A DNA stretch of 64,000 nucleotides from assembly GCA_039105265.1 (NCBI GenBank), contig JAPFFF010000002.1:9300001-9364000 (forward strand). The letters run 5' to 3'. The stretch comes from Tritrichomonas musculus. Lineage: Eukaryota > Parabasalia > Tritrichomonadida > Tritrichomonadidae. Shown in pieces: positions 1 to 10,789 of this stretch. The position numbers and the translations under genes were made by a program. Numbering within the stretch: position 1 is the first letter of the stretch; every line of letters begins with the position of its first letter. The notes beneath the pieces are model-generated. The model worked only from the letters and a program-made list of their open reading frames with translations. It was not told the origin of the DNA and did no database searches.

Positions 1-2
1 TG

Positions 3-3000
3 ATAGAAGAAGATGAAATTGATACAGATGATGAAACAGAATCTATAGAATATTTGAAAAAGTCAGCATATCAAGGGAATGTTGAAGCGATGAAATTCTT
101 ATATCAAAATCTTTTTGGAGAAGAAGATATTTATGATCAAAAAGAATTGGTTTATTTTTTGAAAATTCTTTGTGATAAAGGCGATATTGAACTAATGTAT
201 TATTATGGACGTACATTAATGCAAGGTTTAAATATTACTGCCAATCGAAAAGAAGGGGCTAAATATATAAAAATTGCTGCTGAAAATGGAGTCACTGAAG
301 CTATAAGTTTTTATGGAAAGTTATTACATACAGGTGTTGGAGTTGATGTTGATAAAGAGCAAGCATTTGAATATTACTTAAAAGGAATTGATAAAGATGA
401 CTCGGATTCAATGTATTATTATGCATTAATGCTGAAAAATGGAGATTTTGTGCAAGCAAATATTAATGAATCATTGAAATATCTGAAAAAAGCAATTGAC
501 AAAGGCAACTCATCAGCAATGAACTATTATGCACAGATGTTGTCTATGGGTGATGGAATACCTGTCAACAAAGAAGAGGCAATTAAATACTATAAAATGG
601 CAATTGAAAAAGGAAATATTGAATCAATGAATAATTACGCACTTATGCTGTCTGAAGGTGATGGAATACCTGTCAACAAAGAAAGAGCAATCAGGTATTT
701 TAAAATGGCAATTAAAAATGGAAGTGAAGATGCAAAATATAACTATGCAATAATGCTACTTGAAGATGAAAACACGCCTTCTAATAAAGAAGAAGCTGTT
801 AAATATTATGAACAAGCATTCCTAGGAGGAGATGAGGATGTCCAACATAATTATTCAATGATGGTAATAGAAGATGAAACACCATCAAATAAAGAAGAAG
901 CCATTTACTATCTTAAAATGCTTGTAAAAAATGGAGACAAAGATGCGATGTTTCGTTATGCCGTTCTGTTATCAGAAGGTGATCTAATTGAAAAGAATGA
1001 TGAAGAAGCAATTAAATACCTTAAAATGGCAATTGAAAAAGGACAAACATCAGCAATGTTTTATTATGCACGTTTATTAATAAAAGGAATTGGTACAAAT
1101 GTTGATAAAGAAGAAGGATTGAAGTATCTAAATATGTCAATTGAAAAAGGTAACGTTGATTCAATTTATTATTATGGTGAATTGTTATATGAAGGCAATT
1201 ATATAGAAATGAATAAAGAAAAAGGAATCAAGTACCTTAAAATGGCAGCTGATAAAGGTTGTACTGATGCAATGATCTATTATGCTTCTGTTTTAGATAA
1301 AAGTGAAAATTCTGAAAAAAATAAAAAAGAAGTATTAAAATACTACAAAATGGCAGCTGATCTCGAAAACACAAAAGCTATGAAGTACTATAGCATTATG
1401 TTGTCTAACGGAGATGGTGTTGAAGTAAATATGGATGAAGCATTAAACTACATTAAAAAAGCTGTTGAAAAAGGCGACCCAGATGCAATCAATCGCTATG
1501 CTGTGATGTTAATTGACGGTGATGGTGTTGAACCTAACATTGAAGAAGGAATCAAATATTTAAAGATGGCAATTGATAAAGGTTATCCTGAAGCATTTGA
1601 AAATTATGCTAATTTATTAAAAAATGGAGTCGGTGTTGAACTGAATAGAAGAAAAGCTTTAAAGTATTATAAAATGGCAATTGAAAAAGGTTGTTCTGAT
1701 GCTAAAGAAGAATATGAGCAGCTTCTTCACTCAATCGAAAATGAAGAAGAAGAGGAAGAAGAAGAGTACCTTGAAAAAACTCCAAGAATTAAACGGAGAA
1801 GAAGTTTGCCATCTTTAAATAGAACGATTTTAGCAGAATTTAATAAAGTAGATGAAAAAGGAAAACGCAACATTATAAATGCAGAGAATGAAGATCTTAA
1901 TTCAATGTTTTATGTTGGCACTTCATTAGTTGATGGTGAAAACAATTTCACTCAGAACAAAGAAAATGGAATCAAATATTTGGAGAAAGCATGTAAGAAG
2001 AAGCACTTCGAATCAATTACATTTTACATTGATTATTTACTCAATGAAGATTATGAATTAAACAAAAGGAGAAAAATGTTAGATCTTTTTGATGATTGGA
2101 TTCTAATTACAAACTTAACAGATCTGAAGATGAAATTTGTTGATATTTTATTATCAAAAGAATCTTTTGATGTTAATTTAAATAGCAGAAACATGAATAT
2201 AAATTATGTTTTAGCTAAACAAATCAGTAAGGAATGTGCTGATTTCGGTAATCCAAAAGCAATGACGAAATATGCTTATTTATGCATGAAAGAAAAGAAG
2301 AATCGATTTGGTGAAATACATCATGATTTCAAAGAAGCCGTCCATTATTTTGAGCTTGCTGCCAAAAAAGGAGATGCAGATGGAATGGTTCAATACGGTA
2401 GGTTTATTGAATTTGGATTTGTAGTCACAAATAAGAACCCAGAATTAGCAGTCCAATATTATAAGCGTGCATACAAGAAAGGAGACTTGAATGGCTATTC
2501 TTTCTATGGGATTTCATTGATTGAAGGAACAGGAGGAATTTCCCAAAATATTTCTGAAGGAATTCGTTTGATAAAGCATTCATGCAATCAAAAGAATATC
2601 TTTGGAATCACTTTTTATTCACATTATTTATATTTTGGTTTGCCAGAACTTCCAGAAAATGAAGCAATGTCTTTTCATTATGCAAAAATCGCAGCTGATT
2701 TAGGAAGTTCAAAATCATTGCGTGATCTTGGATTTTTTTACAAAGAAGGAGAAGTAATCGAAAAAGACATTAATAAAAGCATAATGTATTTTAAAATGGC
2801 AATTGAAGAAGGTGACATTCAAGCTGCATATTATCTTGGTAATTTATTGTTCAATGGTGATGAAGATTGTGGTCTTAAAGAAAATTGGACTGAAGGAAAC
2901 AAGTATCTCAAATATGCAGCTGATAATGGAAATGAAAAGGCACTCTATGAATATTTAGTTAACATTGTTGATAGTAGCGGAATGAAGATAAGTCGGAAAA

Positions 3001-3257
3001 AAATACTCAAATATTTTAACAAGGGAGTAGAGTTGGGAAATAAAGATATTATTTACTATTATGGATTGACATTATTAAGAGGGAAAAAACTAAATTTTGA
3101 TCAAAAAAGTGGAGTGAAATATATCAAAATGGCAGCAGATTTAGGAAATGATTTAGCAATTGAAACTTATGCAGAATTGCTTGAAAGTGGTTTTGGAGTT
3201 AGAAAAGATCTTGATGAAGCCAAAAGATATAGAGATATGATTGTTGATACGGAATAA
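3..3257 (+). CDS. Sel1-repeat (TPR-like) protein, 5' end outside window
   Basis: The reading frame is open to the first bases of the window, so the start lies upstream. About 1080 residues are visible, built almost wholly of 36-37 residue Sel1-like repeats with the usual A..G...A...Y....G spacing, for example segments ending YFKMAIKNGSEDA and YLKMAIEKG. An acidic stretch of glutamates near residue 575 splits the repeats into two blocks. Sel1 repeats form a helical solenoid that binds other proteins. In trichomonads such proteins are often the C-terminal half of kinase-Sel1 fusions like the minus-strand gene at 59613-63662, so a kinase domain may lie off the left edge (inference). The stop is TAA at 3255-3257. 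The repeat assignment is firm; the biological role is unknown. Confidence 0.9.
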   Translation: MEEDEIDTDDETESIEYLKKSAYQGNVEAMKFLYQNLFGEEDIYDQKELVYFLKILCDKGDIELMYYYGRTLMQGLNITANRKEGAKYIKIAAENGVTEAISFYGKLLHTGVGVDVDKEQAFEYYLKGIDKDDSDSMYYYALMLKNGDFVQANINESLKYLKKAIDKGNSSAMNYYAQMLSMGDGIPVNKEEAIKYYKMAIEKGNIESMNNYALMLSEGDGIPVNKERAIRYFKMAIKNGSEDAKYNYAIMLLEDENTPSNKEEAVKYYEQAFLGGDEDVQHNYSMMVIEDETPSNKEEAIYYLKMLVKNGDKDAMFRYAVLLSEGDLIEKNDEEAIKYLKMAIEKGQTSAMFYYARLLIKGIGTNVDKEEGLKYLNMSIEKGNVDSIYYYGELLYEGNYIEMNKEKGIKYLKMAADKGCTDAMIYYASVLDKSENSEKNKKEVLKYYKMAADLENTKAMKYYSIMLSNGDGVEVNMDEALNYIKKAVEKGDPDAINRYAVMLIDGDGVEPNIEEGIKYLKMAIDKGYPEAFENYANLLKNGVGVELNRRKALKYYKMAIEKGCSDAKEEYEQLLHSIENEEEEEEEEYLEKTPRIKRRRSLPSLNRTILAEFNKVDEKGKRNIINAENEDLNSMFYVGTSLVDGENNFTQNKENGIKYLEKACKKKHFESITFYIDYLLNEDYELNKRRKMLDLFDDWILITNLTDLKMKFVDILLSKESFDVNLNSRNMNINYVLAKQISKECADFGNPKAMTKYAYLCMKEKKNRFGEIHHDFKEAVHYFELAAKKGDADGMVQYGRFIEFGFVVTNKNPELAVQYYKRAYKKGDLNGYSFYGISLIEGTGGISQNISEGIRLIKHSCNQKNIFGITFYSHYLYFGLPELPENEAMSFHYAKIAADLGSSKSLRDLGFFYKEGEVIEKDINKSIMYFKMAIEEGDIQAAYYLGNLLFNGDEDCGLKENWTEGNKYLKYAADNGNEKALYEYLVNIVDSSGMKISRKKILKYFNKGVELGNKDIIYYYGLTLLRGKKLNFDQKSGVKYIKMAADLGNDLAIETYAELLESGFGVRKDLDEAKRYRDMIVDTE

Positions 3258-3510
3258 GCGTTTAATCAGCAATTCAATTCTCTGCTGAGCAAAGCATTTA
3301 AATGATCAAATTTTAAGATAATGCATTATTTCCCTAATGATGAATAATATGTGATTTATCAAATTTTGCATTTTTTTTTTATAAAACTTCTTATTAAAAA
3401 TTAATATTTTTTATCTTTGTTTAAAATTTTTCTTCATTAATTTTGAAAACAACGATGTTGGATTTTTATCCTGCTATATTAGCGATTTAAATAAAAATCA
3501 ATGCTGTACT

Positions 3511-3999
3511 TTGACAGATAAAATGATTATAGCATATGGAACTGCATGTACAATGGAATATCTTCATTATCACAGAATAGTTCATAGAAATTTAAACCCA
3601 CAAAAATTTATTTTGGATTCACACCTCAACCCGTTTATTATTGGATTTGAAATCAAAGATGATGATTCTTTTATTACGACTCCTGGTTACATAGCCCCTG
3701 AGTTCATAGATGGTGTAGAAACTTGTAGATGCTCAAATAAACTTGATATTTATTCATTTGGAATATTGCTATTTAAGTTAATTACAGAAAAAGATCCTAA
3801 TCAATCTTTTGGTTTTGCAGCAATTGCAAATGATGTTTTGAATGGGAAATCCCCTGAATTTCCCGATTCAACATTGCCTAACTGGAAAGATTTAATTGAA
3901 AAATGCAGGAGCCATGATCATTCTAGAATGTCCATTGCAGAGAAGTCAGCATTGCCAACGCCGACAATGATGATGCTCAGTGGCTTGTCTGATGCATAA
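3511..3999 (+). pseudogene. Degenerate protein kinase C-lobe fragment
   Basis: The translation carries kinase C-lobe landmarks: a catalytic-loop relative IVHRNLNPQKFILD (HRN instead of HRD), a stretch IIGFEI where DFG would be, then GYIAPEF for the APE motif, LDIYSFGILLFKL for helix F, and a closing IEKCRSHDHSRMS resembling the Arg of subdomain XI. The frame is open further upstream (to about 3421) and reads a typical hinge-to-helix-D sequence, but no glycine loop or VAIK lysine is visible. The first codon of the open stretch is TTG; the first ATG is at 3523. With no N-lobe, no catalytic Asp and no DFG Asp, it is best read as a decayed copy of a trichomonad TKL-like kinase. A short non-catalytic protein cannot be excluded. 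Confidence 0.6.
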
Positions 4000-4010
4000 A
4001 CATCAATGAT

Positions 4011-4107
4011 TTTTTTTTTGCAAAAGTGCAAAAAAGTTCCAGACTTTTTTTTCTATGGTACGATACAAGGTCAATATTGACCTAAACCTCCAACGGGCGA
4101 TTACGAT
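4011..4107. repeat. Dispersed ~95-bp repeat, copy 1, with perfect palindrome
   Basis: A stretch of about 95 bp, from a T run followed by GCAAAAGTGCAAAAAAGTT to GGGCGATTACGAT, recurs nearly unchanged at 4716-4811. It holds the 16-bp perfect palindrome AGGTCAATATTGACCT at 4068-4083. No coding potential is seen. It is probably a host repeat or a shared end of decayed mobile DNA. Confidence 0.6.
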
Positions 4108-4359
4108 TTCCCTTTGATATGTTATATTAAAATATCAATAAAATCAATTTTTAAATAATTTTAAATTCCCCACCATCGTTTAGGTCAATATTTCCCTAAA
4201 AAAACCGATATCCGGAATTAAAGTAGACATCCTGGATTTAAACCGTTTACGTTATGTAACTTCTCGTCAATATTACAACGTACGTTAAGAAAAGTGCTTT
4301 AAAATCGCAACGATCTAGTTTTTAAAAAGAAAAACAAGTTAAAAACAACAAAAATGAAT

Positions 4360-4590
4360 AAAAAGAAGAACAACCTTCAAAAGCACAATTTCCAATTGAT
4401 GTTATTGACGATAGAATTATCAATTGTTTCAATGAAGAGCAGCCTGAAAAAGCTTAATCTTCAATTGATGTAACAGTTGATGGAATTATGAATTCTTTCA
4501 ATGAAGATCATCCAGAAAATGTTGAGCTTGGAATTACTTTTAATATAGATAGCCTTCAAAAACACCTTTTCCAATTGATGTATATTATAT
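4360..4590 (+). pseudogene. Decayed coding fragment with internal repeat
   Basis: One frame reads protein-like sequence (SKAQFPIDVIDDRIINCFNE, then SIDVTVDGIMNSFNEDHPEN after an in-frame stop). The two halves are similar, with the pattern IDV..D.I.N.FNE...E. The fragment lies between the two copies of the 95-bp repeat. No family is recognised. It may be what is left of a host gene carried between the repeats. Confidence 0.3.
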
Positions 4591-4655
4591 ACATCAAAAT
4601 AATATAAGCGAATGCTCATAATAATATCGATTATAGACTATAAAAAAAAATTCGT

Positions 4656-4689
<34 letters not shown>

Positions 4690-4715
4690 GAGAAAAACAT
4701 GGGTAGCCTCCAATG

Positions 4716-4811
4716 CTTTTTTTTGCAAAAGTGCAAAAAAGTTCTAGACTTTTTTTTCTATGGTACGATACAAGGTCAATATTGACCTAAACCGCAACGG
4801 GCGATTACGAT
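4716..4811. repeat. Dispersed ~95-bp repeat, copy 2
   Basis: Same orientation as 4011-4107 and nearly identical, including the palindrome AGGTCAATATTGACCT at 4773-4788. The two copies flank a 600-bp AT-rich segment with a coding relic and long T runs. Confidence 0.6.
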
Positions 4812-5516
4812 ATTCCAAAAAAAAAAAGTTTTGTTTTGTTTATCTAAATAACTCAAATTAAAATCTGAATTATCTTTATTTTTGTTTATTTTCTTCATAT
4901 TTTGAAGAGTTTCAACATTATTAGAATAAGGTGGCACTTCAACTTGCTATTTTTGAAATTTTCAGGATCTTGATCAGGTTCAATAGTATTTATATAACCA
5001 GATTTTGTCATTCTAAAAAGAGAATTCCTTTTTTCGTTATGATGTTTCTAAAAAAAGGATGATAGAAGATTCAAACTCCTGTCCAATGTTGGGCTAGTAC
5101 ACTAACATACTGAGATAAATACCATTTTCTTTATTCTTTTGAAGATAGGGTCAAAAAAAATCATTGAACCAATATTGATATCAATGAAAATCATATTATT
5201 TAGAGGAAAAATAGTTTGTTGTTAGATCCATTTTTTAAATACAATGTATTATTTGTAGTTGAAAATTCTTTTAAAAAATTATTATTATTTATAAAAATAA
5301 GGTTAATTTATTTAACAAAGTAAGTTTATTTTCACCTTTTTTACGGTATTTTTGGAAAAAAAAAATGGGGCATTTTTTTTTTTTTTTTTTTTTTTTTTTT
5401 GGCATATCAAAATGAATGACATCTTTTTTAATTGAAATTTTGAATGTAATTCAAAAAAATTGAATGAAGTAATTCATTCTTTTAAAATTTTCATTTATTT
5501 CATTTTTAAAAATTTT
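4812..5516. other. AT-rich intergenic DNA upstream of the sacsin-like gene
   Basis: No gene is supported here. Homopolymer T runs occur near 5370-5400. A tRNA-like remnant near 5060-5120 was considered and rejected. The last 60 bases hold repeated TTCATTT stretches just before the ATG at 5517, matching a trichomonad initiator element. Confidence 0.4.
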
Positions 5517-8500
5517 ATGAATCTAGAGAGTATATTACCTAAATTAATAATTTCTAATATAAAGAATTATCTCAAAGAAATTGAAAACCCAAAGGAAGAA
5601 GACAAGATACGTTGGCCAATGGAATTGATTCAAAATGCAAAAGATTCATTATATTTGGGGTCAAATATACAACAGCAAAAACAAGTTTCAATTAGCATTG
5701 AAATAAAAGGAAATTTAGATAATATAGAAGAAGTTATTTTTTCACATGATGGTCCTCCATTTACACAAGATTCATATGAGGGACTTATGTATAAAATCAG
5801 TCAAGGCAAAGATGATAATAAAAAAACAACAGGACAATTCGGAACAGGCTTTATTACCACTCATGTTTTGTCCAAAATTGTTTACATATCAGGTGATATT
5901 ATTGAAAAAGATAATAATATTAATGGCTTTTCAGTTGTAATGTACCGTGAAGGAAGAACTAATGAAGAAATACTAAGTGATTGTTTAAAGATGAGTAATA
6001 GTTATAAAACAGAATCAAACAGATTTAATCTTACAACATTCAAATATCAAACCAAAACGAAACAAAGCAAACAATGCGCAAAACTTGGTATTGCTAATTT
6101 AAAAAATCACATTTGGTATGTTTTAACTAATTGTCCTGATATCAAATGCTTTAAATTAATTTTGAATGGAAGACATATTTTATATTCAGTATCAACATCG
6201 AATGGAAACCCAAATCTTTATACAATTACAGCATCATCTGATCGGATGAATGAAAAAAGATATTTTTTGAAATTTGATCATAAACCTGTTGATATAACCG
6301 TTGAAATTGACGATAAATATAACATTATTCCTAAAGGTGAAAATATTGAATGTCTATACGCTGTTTTTCCTTTAATAGGAACTGGATCTCATATTTTACC
6401 ATTTTCAATAAATTCGCCAGAATTCGAGCCTTCAACAGAAAGAAATAATTTGCCATTGTTAGGTGAAATAGCAGAAGTTGCGTCTAATAAAAATCTACTG
6501 CTAACTAGTCTGGCTCTATATGAAAATTTGATAGATGAATTACTGAAAAATAATTGCTCAAATATTTACCAATTAGCAAGGGGACTAAATTTGGACAAAT
6601 GTCCATATAAAAGCTTTGATTTAGTCTGGTATGAAGAGAATTTTTTGAAACCAATGCGAAATATTTTGTCAAAAAAAGTTAAAGTTAAAACTTGCTCAAA
6701 TAATTGTATTTTGTTGTCTGATGTTTACTTTCCTGCCCAAATTAACAAAAGAACTATAAAACAGTTTTTAGATCTGTCTGTCATTAGAAAATATTATCCA
6801 AACATGATTGAATACCACGATTTCATGTTATGGAAAGATTACATATGGGCAACTTCAAAAATGGTATCTATTAATGATTTACTTGAAAGAGTTCAGAACG
6901 ATAAGTCACTTTTTGATGAACCTCAATTGAATACATTTAATGAAGTACTTAAATTTGTATGGAAATATGATAAGAACATACTGCATAATAAAGCACTTAT
7001 TCCAGATATAAATAATGAACTAAAATGCTTTTCAATTGATGGCATTTTTATGAAAGAATGTAAAAAAGTGTCACATGAAATTATTGAAATTATGGAGTCA
7101 GTTAATATTCCTTGGAAATCAACTCATGTTAATAATAAGATTAACTCTATTCGATTTGATGAAGATGATGAAACAGATGCCGAAAAGAAAATTGCTAACG
7201 AATTCCAAAAATTAATTGAAAGCAATAGAAATACAGATTTACAAATGTATAGTTATTGTATGATGAAGTTTGTATTGGAAAATGATGAAAAAAGAGAGAA
7301 AATGTTCCAAATTGCTTCAAAAATTGATGATTTTCCTTATAATAATTCTGATATAATTTATGTTTCTAAAGTAAATCCAATAATATGGAAGCATGCTGAT
7401 GATTTTGTTTTGAAAAAAGCAATTGATATTATTCAGAAATATGATAGTTACAAAATTGAAAGCGAATTGGATTATATTAAAAAAATTATTTTTGCTTTTA
7501 AAGTCCATTTCAAATTCGAACCAGAGTTTGTAAATTCAACAAAAATCATTCCAAATGCAAAAAATGAGCTCAAATGCTTGAATGAATTATTTAACCAATC
7601 AACAAAATTCCATGATCATTTTAGTCCTAAAATAAAAGAATTTTTCGATATTGATTTGAATGATAGAATAATTAATCCAGAAGTAAATCAAATTATTAAA
7701 TCAGAAAAAAATGAAAAAATTACAGATTTCTTAAATATAATTGATGAAAAAATAAATACTGAAGATTTTGATAAATATCTTCCTATTGCCGAATTAGTAT
7801 TATCAATAATTCCATCAAAGAACCAACAACAAATAGAAATTTTTAACAAATACAAACTTTTTAAGCCATCAATCAAAGAAATATTAATCGATGAAGATGA
7901 TTTCAGTTTAAAATATTATAATAAAGTTAATCAAATTGTTCTAACAAAGTTATGCCAATTTGTAGAAGAATCAGGCTCTTTACAAAAATATCAAGAGAAT
8001 TATTCATTGAATGAAGATGAAGCTTTTAATTCATTAAATATGTTATATGATAGATTTGATGAAGGTATACTAAATCATTCAATTATTCCAAATAAAGAAG
8101 GAAAATTCATGAAGAAAGAAGAGTTAAGAAATGATCCAAAAATTGATGAAAAATTATTTGAACTTTATAAAAAATTAGATCAAAATTCAGACTCTCAAGA
8201 AGATCACTTAATTGATCTTCAAAAAATTGTTCATCCAAAAGTTAAAATAGATGGCATTGAAAATTTTGATGTTTTTGGTTTTTGCAAAGCATTAAACAAA
8301 AAAATTAAAACTGTTGTTTCAAACCCAAATGTTGATCGTGAAATTCTTAGATTAATTAACGATTGCATTGATATTGATTTTGCAAATGTAACAGGTGATG
8401 ATATGTCCGAAGAGCAAAAAGTAAGAATGAATATCCTTCATAATGCACATATATCATTTATCAAAAACAGAATTAGAGAACTTTCATCACCTAAAGATTC

Positions 8501-9662
8501 CGATTTTCAAAGATGGCCTTTTGAATTAATTCAAAATGCAACAGATTGCATTCAAGATTCATCTGAAAAAATTTATAATGAGGAATATAATGGCCATATT
8601 TCTTTCATATTTAATGAGGACGAAGTCATATTCAAACATTTTGGTGCCCCATTTACACATCGTAATTTGATTTCCTTATTGTATCAATATGGTGGTGAAA
8701 AAGAAGGAAAATCAAAAATTGGAAAATTTGGTACTGGATTTTTATCAACAATGATTTTAACAAGAAAAGTAATAATTAAAAGTGACTTTCAAAAAGAAGA
8801 TGGTTCTATAGAAGGCTTTACAGTTACAATAGATCGTTCAGGTAATACAACAGAAGAACTATTAAGTTATATCGGATCAATGGAAAAAAGTTTAAAAACT
8901 GGACTAGAAAAAACTGGTGGAACAAAATTTGTATTTAAATTACCAGAAAAAACAGAAGAAAATAAAAATTGCTATAGAGCATATGATGAGGGATTAAAAA
9001 GTTTAATTAAATACATCGCTCCTTCTTTGATTTTTAATCCAAAAATTAAATCGATTACGATAAAAAGCAACAATTTATGCCATTTTTATGCTCTTTATAA
9101 AGATAACGACAATAATGAAGAAGAAGAAGATATTGAGAATAATTGTATTAAAACAATCAAAATAATCAAGGCTAGAAATGGTTTATATAGATCAACTGAT
9201 TTTCGTCAATTTATATATGAAAGTTCACAAAAGTTATTTAATGATAAAAATATTAAAGTTGAATGTTTACTTGAAATTGGATCTAAAAAAAGAGATATTA
9301 TCGCAACAAAAGAGTTTTTGTTTCTTCACTTCCCGATGTTTGGAAAGAAAGAATTTGGATCACCAATTATCATTAACTCACCTGATTTTGAACCAGAAAC
9401 AGAAAGAAATGACATCATTATTAACAGTAAACAATTAAAAGAAATTTCATCTATTGTTGATTCATCAATAGAAAAAGTTGAAGAAGATCATGCTGACGAT
9501 AAATTAACATCAATTAATAAATTTATCATTTATGAAAGTGTTAATTTATTCAAAATAATAATTAAACATGTTCAAAATATCGGTTGCGTAGATTTATTCA
9601 ATATTTGTTCTGGTTTGAAATATAATTCGACAGTAGTATATATAAATGGCGTGATTTTTTAA
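5517..9662 (+). CDS. Sacsin/HSP90-like ATPase, 5' part, interrupted by the element
   Basis: Two GHKL (HATPase_c) modules of the sacsin-repeat type are visible. The first, about residues 15-290, has WPMELIQNAKDS (N-box), SHDGPPF (G1) and GQFGTGF (G2). The second, near residues 985-1290, has WPFELIQNATDC, KHFGAPF and GKFGTGF. Both end with SPEFEP/SPDFEP.TERN blocks. Such proteins resemble sacsin, a large chaperone-like protein, though here the modules are spaced by about 700 residues of helical sequence. The open stretch extends 5' to 5460, but the first ATG is 5517, just after TTCATTTTT. The 45-kb element entered at 9631/9632, and the last ten codons and the stop are element sequence. The rest of the gene lies at 54687 onward, so the protein made here would lack its C-terminal third. 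Confidence 0.85.
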   Translation: MNLESILPKLIISNIKNYLKEIENPKEEDKIRWPMELIQNAKDSLYLGSNIQQQKQVSISIEIKGNLDNIEEVIFSHDGPPFTQDSYEGLMYKISQGKDDNKKTTGQFGTGFITTHVLSKIVYISGDIIEKDNNINGFSVVMYREGRTNEEILSDCLKMSNSYKTESNRFNLTTFKYQTKTKQSKQCAKLGIANLKNHIWYVLTNCPDIKCFKLILNGRHILYSVSTSNGNPNLYTITASSDRMNEKRYFLKFDHKPVDITVEIDDKYNIIPKGENIECLYAVFPLIGTGSHILPFSINSPEFEPSTERNNLPLLGEIAEVASNKNLLLTSLALYENLIDELLKNNCSNIYQLARGLNLDKCPYKSFDLVWYEENFLKPMRNILSKKVKVKTCSNNCILLSDVYFPAQINKRTIKQFLDLSVIRKYYPNMIEYHDFMLWKDYIWATSKMVSINDLLERVQNDKSLFDEPQLNTFNEVLKFVWKYDKNILHNKALIPDINNELKCFSIDGIFMKECKKVSHEIIEIMESVNIPWKSTHVNNKINSIRFDEDDETDAEKKIANEFQKLIESNRNTDLQMYSYCMMKFVLENDEKREKMFQIASKIDDFPYNNSDIIYVSKVNPIIWKHADDFVLKKAIDIIQKYDSYKIESELDYIKKIIFAFKVHFKFEPEFVNSTKIIPNAKNELKCLNELFNQSTKFHDHFSPKIKEFFDIDLNDRIINPEVNQIIKSEKNEKITDFLNIIDEKINTEDFDKYLPIAELVLSIIPSKNQQQIEIFNKYKLFKPSIKEILIDEDDFSLKYYNKVNQIVLTKLCQFVEESGSLQKYQENYSLNEDEAFNSLNMLYDRFDEGILNHSIIPNKEGKFMKKEELRNDPKIDEKLFELYKKLDQNSDSQEDHLIDLQKIVHPKVKIDGIENFDVFGFCKALNKKIKTVVSNPNVDREILRLINDCIDIDFANVTGDDMSEEQKVRMNILHNAHISFIKNRIRELSSPKDSDFQRWPFELIQNATDCIQDSSEKIYNEEYNGHISFIFNEDEVIFKHFGAPFTHRNLISLLYQYGGEKEGKSKIGKFGTGFLSTMILTRKVIIKSDFQKEDGSIEGFTVTIDRSGNTTEELLSYIGSMEKSLKTGLEKTGGTKFVFKLPEKTEENKNCYRAYDEGLKSLIKYIAPSLIFNPKIKSITIKSNNLCHFYALYKDNDNNEEEEDIENNCIKTIKIIKARNGLYRSTDFRQFIYESSQKLFNDKNIKVECLLEIGSKKRDIIATKEFLFLHFPMFGKKEFGSPIIINSPDFEPETERNDIIINSKQLKEISSIVDSSIEKVEEDHADDKLTSINKFIIYESVNLFKIIIKHVQNIGCVDLFNICSGLKYNSTVVYINGVIF
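9627..9631. repeat. Target-site duplication, left copy
   Basis: TCGAC directly precedes the element and recurs at 54682-54686 directly after it. Allowing one shared base the duplication can be read as 6 bp, TTCGAC (9626-9631 and 54681-54686), the length usual for Polintons/Mavericks. Confidence 0.85.
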
Positions 9663-10100
9663 CGTCCCTTCGGGTCCGTTAAAACATCCCTCCATTTATC
9701 GGCCAGAAACGACTTTTTGAAAAGATATAAGGTCACCGAACTTTTTGAGAGCATATCTGTCCGGCCAGATAATTCAATAGGTATTTGTCCGGCCAAGAGA
9801 TTGACAGCTTAGCTGGCCCTCCTGAAGGGAGTGAGAGGTATTTTAGCCACTTAAGAAATTGAGAAGGTATCTGTCCTTTGAACTTTTTGAATAGGTATTT
9901 GTCCGACCAAGAGATTGAGAAGGTATTTATCCGACCAAGAGATTGAATAGGTATTTGTCCGACCAAGAGATTGAGAGCCTGTTTGTCCGACCAAGAAATT
10001 GAGAGCCTATCTGGACGACCAAGAGATTGAGAGCTTACTTGTCCGACCAAGAAATTGAGAGCCTATCTGTCCGACCAAGAAATTGAGAAGGTATCTGTCC
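9632..10100. repeat. Left terminal inverted repeat region
   Basis: Inverted copy of 54213-54681. By eye the outer ~120 bases differ at only two positions. Further in, both sides carry the same repeat family (CCGACCAAGAAATTGAGAAG and relatives) but with different unit counts, so the full match is about 470 bp with gaps. Confidence 0.85.
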
Positions 10101-10440
10101 GACCAAGAAATTGAATAGGTAATTGTCCGACCAAGAAATTGAGAACCTATCTGGCCGACCAGATAATTGAATAGGTAATTGGTCCTACTAAGAAATCGAG
10201 TCTATGCTATATATGAGCTTTATACTAGACTGAAATCTATAGCAGTCGACTTTTTGAGAGGCTATTTGGCCGATTATGAACTTTTTGAGAGGCTATCTGG
10301 TCATTGTTCCTTTTAGCATTAGATACTCAGCTATAAAGCAAGAATCTATATCTGGCCGCTTATGAACTTTTTGAGAGGTTATCTGGCCGAGTATGAACTT
10401 TTTGAGTCGACTCTATCAAACAATTCATAGCCTTCTCTTA
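9740..10440. repeat. Tandem array of ~28-bp units inside the left end
   Basis: About 15 or more degenerate units of roughly 28 bp, consensus like GACCAAGAAATTGAGAAGGT plus ATCTGTCC, run to about 10200. Looser units with GAACTTTTTGAGAGGCTATC continue to 10440. Long ORFs through it on either strand only reflect the unit length and are not genes. The gap to 10541 holds an A-rich 3' tail shared with the other left-end genes. Confidence 0.75.
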
Positions 10441-10540
10441 AAGCTGTCACTCACTATGTGAGGGGCCAGCTAAGCTGTCAAATAGATTAAAAGACTAAAA
10501 AGAAAAAAAAATAAAAAAGAATTAAAAAAAGAAATGTTTA

Positions 10541-10789
10541 TTAAGGAAATTGATGATTCTTTGCTTCAAGCTCTAATATAGAGAAGAATCTCTTTTGAGC
10601 TAATTCGAAGGAATCTAAATAAAGCTCTTTTTGATCCCAATTTTCTCGTATGAGCTCGTTGACCATGTCGAGTGATTGCTTAGCATAAATCTTTGCAGAA
10701 CGTAATGCTTCTTGCGGTGTGAAGATTCCTCTACGAACAAGGCTTTTAGCATTTGGATACCAATCCATGTATGGTGCTTGAGTGTTCAT
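10541..10789 (-). CDS. Small left-end protein 1 (82 aa), unknown
   Basis: An 82-residue mostly alpha-helical protein (WYPNAKSLVRRGIFTPQEAL, then a charged helix rich in Glu/Lys) with no recognised family. It starts at an ATG about 10 bases after the initiator-like CACTTCATTT (gene strand), and its TAA stop overlaps TAAA, the known trichomonad polyadenylation signal. It is the first of three small minus-strand genes that share upstream cassette, 3' tail and repeat-array setting, suggesting co-regulation. The protein itself is not clearly similar to the other two. Confidence 0.65.
   Translation of the reverse strand: MNTQAPYMDWYPNAKSLVRRGIFTPQEALRSAKIYAKQSLDMVNELIRENWDQKELYLDSFELAQKRFFSILELEAKNHQFP

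Noticed and set aside
5060-5125. tRNA-like stretch on the minus strand (CTCAGTATGTTAGTGTACTA and a T-arm-like GTTTGAATC)
   Set aside because: The D- and T-arm look-alikes are present, but no acceptor stem pairs and the anticodon arm is poor. At most a decayed relic.
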